Source: Afipia sp.
GTDB lineage: Bacteria > Pseudomonadota > Alphaproteobacteria > Rhizobiales > Xanthobacteraceae
DNA length: 38,022 nt
Assembly: GCA_030652315.1 (NCBI GenBank)
Contig: JAUSAX010000137.1
Coordinates: forward strand, 1-38,022
Direction of reading: 5' to 3'
A program made the position numbers and the translations under genes. The stretch's first letter is position 1, and each line of letters begins with the position of its first letter. Positions 26,342-34,461 of the stretch are shown here, piece by piece. The notes beneath the pieces were generated by a model. That model was not told where the DNA came from. It ran no database searches and saw only the letters and a program-made list of their open reading frames with translations.

Positions 26342-27460
26342 ATGTTGCCGCTTGAAGGACTAACCGTCATCGCCGTCGAGCAGGCGGTCGCAGCCCCGTT
26401 CTGTACGTCGCGTCTCGCAGATGCCGGCGCGACCGTCTTTAAAGTCGAGCGGCCGGAGGGTGATTTCGCCCGCGGTTATGACGCCGCCGCCAAGGGCCAG
26501 AGCAGCTATTTCGTCTGGCTCAACCGCGGCAAGCAATCCGTCGTGATCGATCTTGCCACCGATGATGGGCGCAAAACGCTGGAAAAGCTGATCGCCGGCG
26601 CGGACGTGCTGGTGCAGAATCTCAAGCCCGGTTCGATGGACAAGCTCGGTTTCACGCGCGAACGCCTGCGCAAGGATTATCCGGCGCTGGTGATCTGCAC
26701 CATCTCCGGTTACGGCGACGACGGCCCTTATGCCGACCGCAAGGCCTATGACCTGCTCATTCAGGCCGAGAGCGGGCTTGCCTCGATCACCGGCGGACCG
26801 GACGCACCCGCCCGCGTTGGCCTGTCCATCGTCGACATCGCCACCGGTGCGACGGCGCATGCGGCAATCCTCGAAGCCTTGATTGGCCGGTCACGCACCG
26901 GACAAGGCGCCGACATCCGCATTTCGATGTTCGATGTGATGGCCGACTGGCTTGCTGTGCCACTGCTGAACGCGGAAGCCGGCACGCCGCCGAAGCGCAT
27001 CGGTCTCGCCCACACCTCGATCGCGCCCTACGGCGTGTTCACGTCGAAGGATGATCGCGACATCCTGATCTCGATCCAGAGCGAGCGCGAGTGGAAGAAG
27101 CTCTGCGCCGAGGTCATGGCGATGCCTGACCTGCCGAGCGATCCGCGTTTCAGCAACATGGTCGAGCGCGTCCGTAACCGCAAACTGACCGACGACACCG
27201 TGGGCGGCGTGTTCAGGACCATGACCCGCGACGAACTGCTCAAGCGCCTGACCGATGCAGATATCGCCTTCGCCGAGGTCAACACCATGGATGACCTGTC
27301 GGCGCATCCGCATCTGCGCCGGATCGAGGTCGCTACACCGAACGGGGTCGTCGCATATCCTGCGCCCGCCTCCATCGTTATCGGCGAACAACGACACTAT
27401 GGAGCGGTGCCAGCGGTCGGCGAATCCACCAACGACATTCTGCAAGGCAAGAAATCATGA
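26342..27460 (+). CDS. Class III CoA-transferase (CaiB/BaiF family)
   Basis: 372 residues. The N-terminal block is LEGLTVIAVEQAVAAPFCTSRLADAGATVFKVERPEGD, written here as two joined segments, with ISGYGDDGPYADRKAYDLLIQ following; Asp137 in AYDLL is the expected catalytic aspartate. These enzymes move CoA between carboxylic acids through an aspartyl-CoA anhydride. It starts 8 bases after the acyl-CoA dehydrogenase stop (GAGAG before ATG) and overlaps the next gene by 4 bases, so the three are tightly coupled. Its likely job is to activate the carboxylate produced by oxidation, for example with succinyl-CoA or another CoA donor. Confidence 0.92.
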   Translation: MLPLEGLTVIAVEQAVAAPFCTSRLADAGATVFKVERPEGDFARGYDAAAKGQSSYFVWLNRGKQSVVIDLATDDGRKTLEKLIAGADVLVQNLKPGSMDKLGFTRERLRKDYPALVICTISGYGDDGPYADRKAYDLLIQAESGLASITGGPDAPARVGLSIVDIATGATAHAAILEALIGRSRTGQGADIRISMFDVMADWLAVPLLNAEAGTPPKRIGLAHTSIAPYGVFTSKDDRDILISIQSEREWKKLCAEVMAMPDLPSDPRFSNMVERVRNRKLTDDTVGGVFRTMTRDELLKRLTDADIAFAEVNTMDDLSAHPHLRRIEVATPNGVVAYPAPASIVIGEQRHYGAVPAVGESTNDILQGKKS

Positions 27461-28311
27461 CCAGCAAACCCGACATCGATCATTTGCGCCAGTGGATTGG
27501 CCGCACCCAGGACGCCTCCGACATCATCACCACCCAACTGGTGAAGGGTCTGCGCGCCACACTGTTTCTCGACATCGGCAATCCGGTTGAAGGCGACCCG
27601 GCACCACTCACGACGCACTGGTGCCTCGCGCAGCCGGTTGTGCCGATGAGCGAAATCGGAACGGACGGCCATCCCGCCCGCGGAGGATTTCTGCCCCCAG
27701 TGCCGCTGCCGCGCCGGATGTGGGCCGGCGGCCAGATCGAATTCATCGATCCGCTGCGGGTCGGCGATACGGTCACGCGATCGTCGCGCATCTCCGACGT
27801 GACGATGAAGACCGGCAGCACCGGCACGTTGTGCTTCGTCTCCGTCGACCACACCATCACGACGCCGCGCGGCATCGCGATCCGCGAGCGGCATGACATC
27901 GTCTACCGCGACATGCCTGCGGCAGGCGATCAAAAGTCGGCCGCTTCGCCCGCACCTGCCCCGGCGGGAAAGATACGCGAAACCCACATGGCTGATCCGG
28001 TTTTGCTGTTTCGTTACTCGGCGCTGACCTTCAACGGTCATCGCATTCATTACGACCGCGATTACGCCACCAAGGTCGAATTCTATCCCGGCCTGATCGT
28101 GCACGGGCCGTTGCAGGCATCGCTGCTGATCGAGTTCGCCGCCCGCCAGCGCGGCGGCAAAGCGCCCGCGAAGTTTGTCTATCGCGGCGTGAATCCGCTG
28201 TTCGACGGCGCGGAATTCAGCGTCAACGGCAACGAAAAGGATGGCGGGCTGGAAGTGTGGACCGCCAATGCCGCCGGCGCGCCCACCATGAAAGGCACCG
28301 CGACCTGGTAA
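27457..28311 (+). CDS. MaoC/HTD2-type acyl-CoA hydratase (FAS1-like dehydratase domain)
   Basis: 284 residues in two hot-dog halves. The N-terminal half (about 5-155) has the FAS1/HTD2-like segment PLPRRMWAGGQIEFIDPLRVGD. The C-terminal half (about 175-284) has LLFRYSALTFNGHRIHYDRDYA, the hydratase active-site region with the conserved His/Asp, and EFYPGLIVHGPLQASLL. Relatives include mesaconyl-C4-CoA hydratase and itaconyl-CoA hydratase, which often pair with class III CoA-transferases, as here (ATGA overlap). It probably hydrates the enoyl-CoA made by the acyl-CoA dehydrogenase. The precise substrate is not readable. Confidence 0.85.
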   Translation: MTSKPDIDHLRQWIGRTQDASDIITTQLVKGLRATLFLDIGNPVEGDPAPLTTHWCLAQPVVPMSEIGTDGHPARGGFLPPVPLPRRMWAGGQIEFIDPLRVGDTVTRSSRISDVTMKTGSTGTLCFVSVDHTITTPRGIAIRERHDIVYRDMPAAGDQKSAASPAPAPAGKIRETHMADPVLLFRYSALTFNGHRIHYDRDYATKVEFYPGLIVHGPLQASLLIEFAARQRGGKAPAKFVYRGVNPLFDGAEFSVNGNEKDGGLEVWTANAAGAPTMKGTATW

Positions 28312-28321
28312 GTCAATAACT

Positions 28322-28415
28322 CTCGTCATGCCCGCGCTTGTCGCGGGCATCCGCGTCTTTTCAGAATTTGGATTCAAGACGTGGATGGCCGGGACAAGCC
28401 CGGCCATGACGGTGA
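28322..28415. repeat. Dispersed inverted repeat (94 bases)
   Basis: Ends CTCGTCATGCCCG... and ...GGCCATGACGGTGAG are inverted, and each side contains a smaller palindrome (GCCCGCGCTTGTCGCGGGC; GGCCGGGACAAGCCCGGCC). It lies between the converging hydratase and SDR genes and could end both transcripts. To my knowledge this CGTCATGCCCG...GGACAAGCCCGGCCATGAC type is scattered widely in Bradyrhizobiaceae. Confidence 0.75.
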
Positions 28416-28440
28416 GTTAGATGATCGGTCGAAATTTGTT

Positions 28441-29238
28441 CTACTTCTTCCCGAACGCCTCGCGCAGGCCGGCCTGGATCTTGGCCATGCCGCCGATCCA
28501 GCGATCGTAGTTGTCGGTTTTCTTGCGCATGTAATCGATCACCTGCGGGTGCGGCAGGATCAGGAACGTTTCACGGTCGATGCCTTCCAGCGCGCATTGC
28601 GCGACTTCTTCCGGCGTGAGATTGCCGTCGTTGGATTGCGGACCCTTCGGCATTCCCCTGATCATGTTCGTTTCGACCCCCTGCGGGCAGAGGATCGAGA
28701 CACGGATGTTGTGCGCCTTGTGCGAGATCGCGAGGTTTTCCGCAAAGCCCACCGCGGCGTGCTTGGTGGTCGAATAGGCCGCGCTGCCGACCTGTGACAA
28801 CAGTCCGGCGGCCGAAATCGTATTGAGGAAATATCCGCCGCCGCGCGCCCTCATGCGCGGAATCAGATGCCGCGCCGCATAGACATGCGCCATGACGTGG
28901 ATCGCCCAGCTTCGCGCCCACGGCTCGTCCGATGTACCACCGGCATTCTCCGACATCATGTCAAAGCCGCCGCCGATGCCCGCATTCGAGCAGAACAAAT
29001 CGATCGGGCCGAACTGCTTTTCGGTTTCGTCGATGACGCGGAGAATGTCGCTCTCCTTGCCGACATCGCAGGCGAACGACGCACCGCCGATGGAGTCGGC
29101 GACGGTCTTGGCCCGTCCGCCGTCGAGATCGGCGACCACGACCTTGGCCGCACCCTCGCGATGGAAGATTTCAGCGAGCGCCTGGCCGATGCCATTCGCG
29201 CCGCCGGTGACGACAACGACTTTTCCTGCAACTTTCAT
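28441..29238 (-). CDS. Short-chain dehydrogenase/reductase (SDR family)
   Basis: 265-residue Rossmann-fold oxidoreductase. The nucleotide motif is TGGANGIG (11-18), Asp37 at the end of strand 2 (VVVADLDGG) favours NAD(H), NAG is at 85-87, and the catalytic set is Ser142, Tyr155 and Lys159 (SAAYSTTKHA). A short C-terminal extension (YDRWIGGMAKIQAGLREAFG) follows. It faces the CYP153 operon from its far side; it may oxidise an alcohol or 3-hydroxyacyl intermediate of that pathway, but this rests on position only. Confidence 0.92.
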   Translation of the reverse strand: MKVAGKVVVVTGGANGIGQALAEIFHREGAAKVVVADLDGGRAKTVADSIGGASFACDVGKESDILRVIDETEKQFGPIDLFCSNAGIGGGFDMMSENAGGTSDEPWARSWAIHVMAHVYAARHLIPRMRARGGGYFLNTISAAGLLSQVGSAAYSTTKHAAVGFAENLAISHKAHNIRVSILCPQGVETNMIRGMPKGPQSNDGNLTPEEVAQCALEGIDRETFLILPHPQVIDYMRKKTDNYDRWIGGMAKIQAGLREAFGKK

Positions 29239-29278
29239 GCGGATGTTTTAGGCGGGAAGCGGCGCGGGATCAATCTAC

Positions 29279-29980
29279 TCAGGCCGCGACCAGAACCATG
29301 TCGAGCACCGCCGTATAGTGCAATGCGGCAGCGAGCAGCACGAAGGAATGCCAGATCGCATTCTGAAACCGCAGCCGCTCCCAGGCATGGAAGATCACGC
29401 CAAGTGAGTAGATCAGCCCGCCCGCCGCGATGAACCAGAGTGTCGAGTTCGGCAGCGAGGCCACGAGGCTGTCATAGGCGATGACGCCGCTCCATCCCAT
29501 CGCAAGATAGAGCCCGACCGAGAGGCGATCGAACCGGCCGGGGAGAAAAATCTTGAGCGCGATGCCCGCCGCCGCGACCGACCAGACGCCGATCAGCAGA
29601 ACAGTCGCCATGAAGCGGTCGTTCATCTGCGCAAGGAACGGCGTGTAGGTGGCGGCGATCAGAATGTAGATCGCGGAGTGATCGAACCGGCGCAGCAGCC
29701 ATTTGGCGGGTGAGACCGGCCACAGATTATAGGTCGCAGACAGGCCGAGCATGGCGAGCAGCCCGGCGACATAGACCGACACCGAAACGATTTCCTTGGT
29801 CGAGGCATACAGGGCGGCAAGGACCACGAGGGCCGTTGCGGCGATCAATCCGGAGGCGATGCCGAGCACATGGACCACGCCGTCCGCGATCAGCTCCGCG
29901 CGATCATAGTCCCAGCGTACCACGCCACCGCCCGCGACGCGGTCGTGAGAGCTGAGCTGCTTCAATCGGAAGATCGTCAT
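29279..29980 (-). CDS. Hemolysin III / PAQR-family membrane protein
   Basis: 233 residues with about seven hydrophobic helices. PAQR landmarks are ELIADGVVHVLGIASG (29-44), SATYNL (81-86), RRFDHSAIYILIAATYTPF (97-115) with Asp100 and His101, HAWERLRFQNAIWHSF (198-213) and ALHYTAVL. The first His of the common HxxxH pair in the last motif appears as Asn207; His211 is kept. Members are integral inner-membrane proteins, and the haemolysin name is historical. The hydrophilic N-terminus of about 25 residues is longer than usual, so a later start is possible. Confidence 0.85.
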   Translation of the reverse strand: MTIFRLKQLSSHDRVAGGGVVRWDYDRAELIADGVVHVLGIASGLIAATALVVLAALYASTKEIVSVSVYVAGLLAMLGLSATYNLWPVSPAKWLLRRFDHSAIYILIAATYTPFLAQMNDRFMATVLLIGVWSVAAAGIALKIFLPGRFDRLSVGLYLAMGWSGVIAYDSLVASLPNSTLWFIAAGGLIYSLGVIFHAWERLRFQNAIWHSFVLLAAALHYTAVLDMVLVAA

Positions 29981-30186
29981 GCGGCGCTGTCCGACAGGCG
30001 TGTGGTGAATTTGGCGATAGGAGTTAAGATAACAGCCGTCAACGAACCCTGAAAGATCGCGGGATCACGATTCATATCAGGGCTGAAACTTGAATTTCGT
30101 CTGGTAATCTCCAGCTTCATAAAACTGTCGTAAGGCCTGTTTTTTAATCTGTTGATCCCTCAGTCCGATAAAGTCTTGATGGAATT

Positions 30187-31656
30187 ATGGCACCCAGCTT
30201 TTCGGACATCGTCGAAGACACCCGCCTCTCCATTCGCTCCCTGATCGAGTATGGCGAAAGCCTATTCAATCCCACCGTGCGGCTTGGGGTCACAGGCCTG
30301 TCACGCGCCGGCAAGACCGTCTTCATCACCGCGCTGGTTCACGGCCTGCTGCGCGGCGGCCGGTTTCCGGTGTTCGAGTCGCTGGCGACGGGCCGCATCG
30401 CCCGCGCGCGGCTCGAGCCGCAGCCCGACGATGCCGTCCCGCGCTTCGCCTATGAAGGTCACGTCCGCACCCTGATCGAAGACCGGCGCTGGCCCCACTC
30501 GACCACGGACATCAGCGAGCTGCGCCTCGTGATCGAGTATCAGCGGCAGAACGCAGCGACGCGCACGCTGACGCTCGATCTGGTGGACTATCCGGGCGAA
30601 TGGCTGCTCGACCTGCCACTGCTGAACAAGAGCTATGAGCAGTGGTCGGCGGAGAGCCTCGCGCTGTCCCGCCGTGAGCCGCGTGCGCGGCTGGCAGCAC
30701 AGTGGCATGCCCATCTGGCAACTCTTGACGCGAACGGTCGCGAGGACGAGCAGGCGACGCTGACAGCAGCCAAGCTGTTCACCGACTATCTGCGCGCCTG
30801 CCGCGACGAGCGCTTCGCCATGAGTCTCTTGCCGCCCGGCCGTTTCCTGATGCCCGGCAATCTCGCGGGATCGCCTGCGCTCACCTTCGCCCCACTCGAC
30901 GTCCGGCAGGACGGTACTGCGCCGGAAGGATCGCTGTGGGCGATGATGCGGCGGCGCTATGAGGCCTACAAGGATGTGGTGGTGCGGCCGTTCTTCCGCG
31001 ATCACTTCACCCGGCTCGACCGGCAGATCGTGCTGGTCGATGCACTGGCCGCGTTCAATGCCGGGCCTGAGGCACTGAAGGATCTCGAAGGAGCACTGTC
31101 CGGCATTCTCGACTGCTTCAACATCGGCCGCAGCACGTTCCTCAACACGCTGTTTCGTCCGCGCATCGACAAAATCCTGTTCGCCGCGACCAAGGCCGAC
31201 CATCTGCATCACACCAGTCACGACAGGCTGGAGGCCATCCTGAAGCGCATGGTGGAGCGCGCTGCCTCGCGCGCCGAGTTCGCAGGGGCCGGTGTGGACG
31301 TGGTGGCGCTGGCCGCCGTGCGCGCCACCCGCGAAGCGCTGGTGCAGCAGGGCCGCGAGAAGCTGCCCTCGATCCTCGGGACGCCTGAAGAAGGTGAGAT
31401 GTCCGGCGATGAAGTCTTTGACGGCGAGACAGAAGTCGCGACCTTCCCCGGCGACCTTCCGGCCAAGCTCGACGATCTGTTCAGCGGGGACGGCGCATTC
31501 CGTGGCCTGTCCAACGCAGCATCCGACCAGACCGATTTCCGGTTTCTGCGCTTTCGCCCGCCTCTGCTCGCCCGCGAGGGTGGCGAAGAGCCGGCCCTGC
31601 CCCATATCCGCCTCGACCGTGCGCTTCAGTTCCTGATCGGAGACAAGCTGCAATGA
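30187..31656 (+). CDS. ycjX: YcjX-family P-loop ATPase/GTPase
   Basis: 489 residues. Walker A is GLSRAGKT (37-44) in VRLGVTGLSRAGKTVFITAL. Walker B-like DLVDYPGEWLLDLPLL lies near residue 135, and AATKADHLH (about 335) resembles a guanine-specificity NKxD-type motif. YcjX (DUF463) is a conserved stress-associated nucleotide-binding protein whose role is not settled; it is typically encoded with YcjF, as here, with a 4-base ATGA overlap to the next gene. It has no signal peptide and is probably a cytoplasmic protein acting with the YcjF membrane partner. Confidence 0.93.
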   Translation: MAPSFSDIVEDTRLSIRSLIEYGESLFNPTVRLGVTGLSRAGKTVFITALVHGLLRGGRFPVFESLATGRIARARLEPQPDDAVPRFAYEGHVRTLIEDRRWPHSTTDISELRLVIEYQRQNAATRTLTLDLVDYPGEWLLDLPLLNKSYEQWSAESLALSRREPRARLAAQWHAHLATLDANGREDEQATLTAAKLFTDYLRACRDERFAMSLLPPGRFLMPGNLAGSPALTFAPLDVRQDGTAPEGSLWAMMRRRYEAYKDVVVRPFFRDHFTRLDRQIVLVDALAAFNAGPEALKDLEGALSGILDCFNIGRSTFLNTLFRPRIDKILFAATKADHLHHTSHDRLEAILKRMVERAASRAEFAGAGVDVVALAAVRATREALVQQGREKLPSILGTPEEGEMSGDEVFDGETEVATFPGDLPAKLDDLFSGDGAFRGLSNAASDQTDFRFLRFRPPLLAREGGEEPALPHIRLDRALQFLIGDKLQ

Positions 31657-32696
31657 GCGACAAGCCGCACCACCGCAAGCCGGCGGCCTTCAAGCTCGAC
31701 GATCCCCGCGTCATCCTGATGGATGCCGAGGACGATCCCTCGCGTCCTGCGCGCGGCAAGGTCCACATCACGCCGGAAGCCGACTCGGCACTGCTTCCCG
31801 TCGTCATCGATGAGCCAGCCGTCCCCACCCGCAAGGGCTTCGGCTGGGGCGGTGTATTCTGGACCGCGCTCGGCGGTCTGGTCGTGCTCGGCCTCGGTCT
31901 TGGCATCTCCAATCTGGTCGAGGACCTGTTCAACCGCAGCGCCAGCCTCGGCTATATCGGACTTGTGTTCGCCATCCTCGCCGTGGTGGCGCTGGTGGTC
32001 ATTATCGCACGCGAGGCGCTGAGCCTGGCGCGGCTGGAGACCATCGAGAAGCTGCACGCACGAGCCAACGCTGTGCTTCTGAGCGACGACCGCAAGGAAA
32101 GCGATGCCATCGTCCGCGACCTGCTCAAGGTGGCGCACGACAATCCAAGGCTCGCCCGTGCCCGCGCCGCGCTGGAGGAGCACGGCCGCGACATCATCGA
32201 CGGCGCCGACATGGTGCGGCTGGCCGAGCGAGAACTGATGACGCCGCTCGATCAGGAAGCGCGGCGATTGGTGTCCAGCGCGGCGCAGCGCGTCTCGCTG
32301 GTCACCGCGGTCAGCCCCGGCGCGGTCATCGACATGCTGTTCGTGTTCGCGGCGGCGCTACGTCTGGTGCGGCAGCTGGCGCGGCTTTACGGCGGACGCC
32401 CGGGCACGCTCGGCATGATCCGGCTGATGCGCCACGTGGTGGCGCATCTGGCGCTGACCGGGGGCATGGCGGCCAGCGACAGCCTGATCCAGCAGATGCT
32501 GGGCCACGGCATTACCGCGAAGCTGTCGGCCAAGCTCGGCGAAGGCCTGCTCAACGGGCTGCTCACGGCGCGGCTCGGCCTCGCCGCCATCGACGTGACG
32601 CGACCGCTGCCATTTGAAGCGCTGCCGCGTCCCGCGCTGTCCGACCTCGCCAAGGACCTGCTGCGCCGCGCCGGCGGCGACGACCAGAAGTCCTGA
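31653..32696 (+). CDS. ycjF: YcjF-family membrane protein (TIGR01620/DUF697)
   Basis: 347 residues. A polar N-terminus of about 65 residues is followed by two transmembrane helices (about 67-90, VFWTALGGLVVLGLGLGISNL, and 100-125, YIGLVFAILAVVALVVIIAREA). A helical soluble C-terminal domain ends in the DUF697 block (PGAVIDMLFVFAAALRLVRQ, LARLYGGRPGTLGMIRLMRH). Start ATG overlaps the ycjX stop. It probably anchors or regulates YcjX at the inner membrane, which is inferred from constant pairing. It converges on the GT39-type gene with only 15 bases between. Confidence 0.93.
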   Translation: MSDKPHHRKPAAFKLDDPRVILMDAEDDPSRPARGKVHITPEADSALLPVVIDEPAVPTRKGFGWGGVFWTALGGLVVLGLGLGISNLVEDLFNRSASLGYIGLVFAILAVVALVVIIAREALSLARLETIEKLHARANAVLLSDDRKESDAIVRDLLKVAHDNPRLARARAALEEHGRDIIDGADMVRLAERELMTPLDQEARRLVSSAAQRVSLVTAVSPGAVIDMLFVFAAALRLVRQLARLYGGRPGTLGMIRLMRHVVAHLALTGGMAASDSLIQQMLGHGITAKLSAKLGEGLLNGLLTARLGLAAIDVTRPLPFEALPRPALSDLAKDLLRRAGGDDQKS

Positions 32697-32711
32697 GCGC
32701 CACTGCGCTGG

Positions 32712-34277
32712 TCAGTTGAGCAATCGCCATCGATAGAACGGCGAGTCCGGAGGCGGCGACAGCTCGGGCGTCCATCCGGTGATCGTCTTGAAAGCAAAGG
32801 GTTCGATCACAACGCCGCGCCACATTCGATCCGCCTGCCCGACGAGCCGCAACACCGCGGGCGTTTTTGTCTCGATCACGTTGCCGTCGTTGGGCGCGCT
32901 GTCGATGTACAGTCCGATACCGGATTTCATGGCAGCGCTTGATGCATCCCTGAAGCCGATGAAGCGGCTTCTTTCATTCACCTGAACCACCGGGATGCTG
33001 TCCTTGAGATGCCAGCGCAGCTCCGCGTAGATGCGGTAGTCGAGCGTCGCGATCCATGTCGCGCCGACCTGATCTGCTGTCGCCCTGGCGCGCCGCGCGA
33101 TCTCGCCGTAACCGGCTTCCTTCGCCACCGGATCTTTCGTCGCCGCGAACGCGAAACTGCTGACCGCGTAATAGTAGAAAATCGCGACGTTCAGCACGAT
33201 GCCGAGCGCAATCGCGGCTTTCGCCCATGGTTCAGCGGTGCGAAGGATCCAGCTTGATCGCTGCTCTTTTTCGATCTCGGCAAGATTGATCGCCGCTGCG
33301 GCAAAGGCGAACGGCCAGATCAGCATCGGCCAGGTGTCACCGATCCTGAGCGACAGCGACTTCCACAGGAAGTAGACGAACGGCGCCAGCGCGCAGGTCG
33401 AGATCAGAATGAAGGCAGGATCGCGCCGTCGATACCCGCGCCATGCCAGCATCACTGTTCCTGCGAGCGCCACCGGAAACAGGATCGGGCCAACCAGCGC
33501 AAACTGAAGCCCGAGAAAATCACCGACGGTTCGCGCCGAGATGCCATGGTCCGCACCGGCACGGATAAACTGGAATTTGAACGATGCCCAATCGTGCTGC
33601 CAATTCCAGATCAGCACCGGCGAAAACACCAGCAACGCGATCACCACCGCCATCCACGGGTAAGGACTACGAAGCCAGCGTGCACGCCATGTCGGCACCA
33701 GCACAAACGCCAGGATAGCCGGCGCAAAAAAGATCGCGGTGTACTTCGACAGCAATGCCAGCCCGCCGAACAATCCGGCTACCAGCCACCAGCGGCCGTC
33801 GTCACTTTCAGTCAGCCGCACCAGCGACCAGACCATTGCGAGAGAAAACGGGATCAGCGCAACGTCGGGCAGAATGCGCGACGCGAACAGGCCATACTCA
33901 GGAGCCGCGAGCGGCATCAGCACGGCGAGAAGGACGAAGCGGCGGTCACGCGTCAGCCGCCAGACGATGTCCGCCAGAAGCGCCAGCGCGATCCACATCG
34001 CGGCCAATCCGCCGAACCGCGCGCCGAAGTTGGTGTCCCCGAAGATTGCCGTGCCCAAGCGCACGACCCACGCGATCATCGGCGGATGGTCGAGATAGGA
34101 CAGCACATATTCCTTGGAGAGCGTCCAGTAATAGGCCTCGTCTGTGCGCAGATCGGCGGTCACGGCGTAGACCACCTGCAATGTCACAAGAACGACAATC
34201 GCAATGACCGCGGCAAGCATGGTGCGCGAGGTCAGACGCTCCTCTCCGGTCATCTCGGTTGTGTCAGCCTTCCCCAT
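32712..34277 (-). CDS. Glycosyltransferase family 39 / ArnT-like membrane protein
   Basis: 521 residues. Multiple hydrophobic helices run from about 20 to 395 and a soluble C-terminal domain of about 120 residues follows. The first periplasmic loop has RTDEAYYWTLSKEYVLSYLDHPPMIAW; the DEAYYW acidic motif is the catalytic Asp site of GT-C enzymes that use polyprenyl-phosphate sugars as donors. Such proteins glycosylate lipid A, other lipids or periplasmic proteins; the acceptor is unknown. The start is not certain: ATG 34277 and an internal ATG eight codons later both lack a strong ribosome site. Confidence 0.88.
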   Translation of the reverse strand: MGKADTTEMTGEERLTSRTMLAAVIAIVVLVTLQVVYAVTADLRTDEAYYWTLSKEYVLSYLDHPPMIAWVVRLGTAIFGDTNFGARFGGLAAMWIALALLADIVWRLTRDRRFVLLAVLMPLAAPEYGLFASRILPDVALIPFSLAMVWSLVRLTESDDGRWWLVAGLFGGLALLSKYTAIFFAPAILAFVLVPTWRARWLRSPYPWMAVVIALLVFSPVLIWNWQHDWASFKFQFIRAGADHGISARTVGDFLGLQFALVGPILFPVALAGTVMLAWRGYRRRDPAFILISTCALAPFVYFLWKSLSLRIGDTWPMLIWPFAFAAAAINLAEIEKEQRSSWILRTAEPWAKAAIALGIVLNVAIFYYYAVSSFAFAATKDPVAKEAGYGEIARRARATADQVGATWIATLDYRIYAELRWHLKDSIPVVQVNERSRFIGFRDASSAAMKSGIGLYIDSAPNDGNVIETKTPAVLRLVGQADRMWRGVVIEPFAFKTITGWTPELSPPPDSPFYRWRLLN

Positions 34278-34461
34278 GCGGGTAGCTTTTCCGCGACTGC
34301 ACCTGTGAAGTCAAACCAGCCTTCCCATGCCCCCGCCCAAAAGGGCGACAGTGCGCTGGCCAGCCATGGCGCTGCCACGACATCTTCGTTAGGATTTCAG
34401 GACATCCGGGCGATCCGTGCCCATCGTGCATTCATTTGTTTTCAGTCGAGCGATTTACAGC

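Noticed and set aside
30301..31653. 450-codon open frame on the minus strand
   Set aside because: Antisense to ycjX, which has a clear Walker A motif and the normal ycjF partner.
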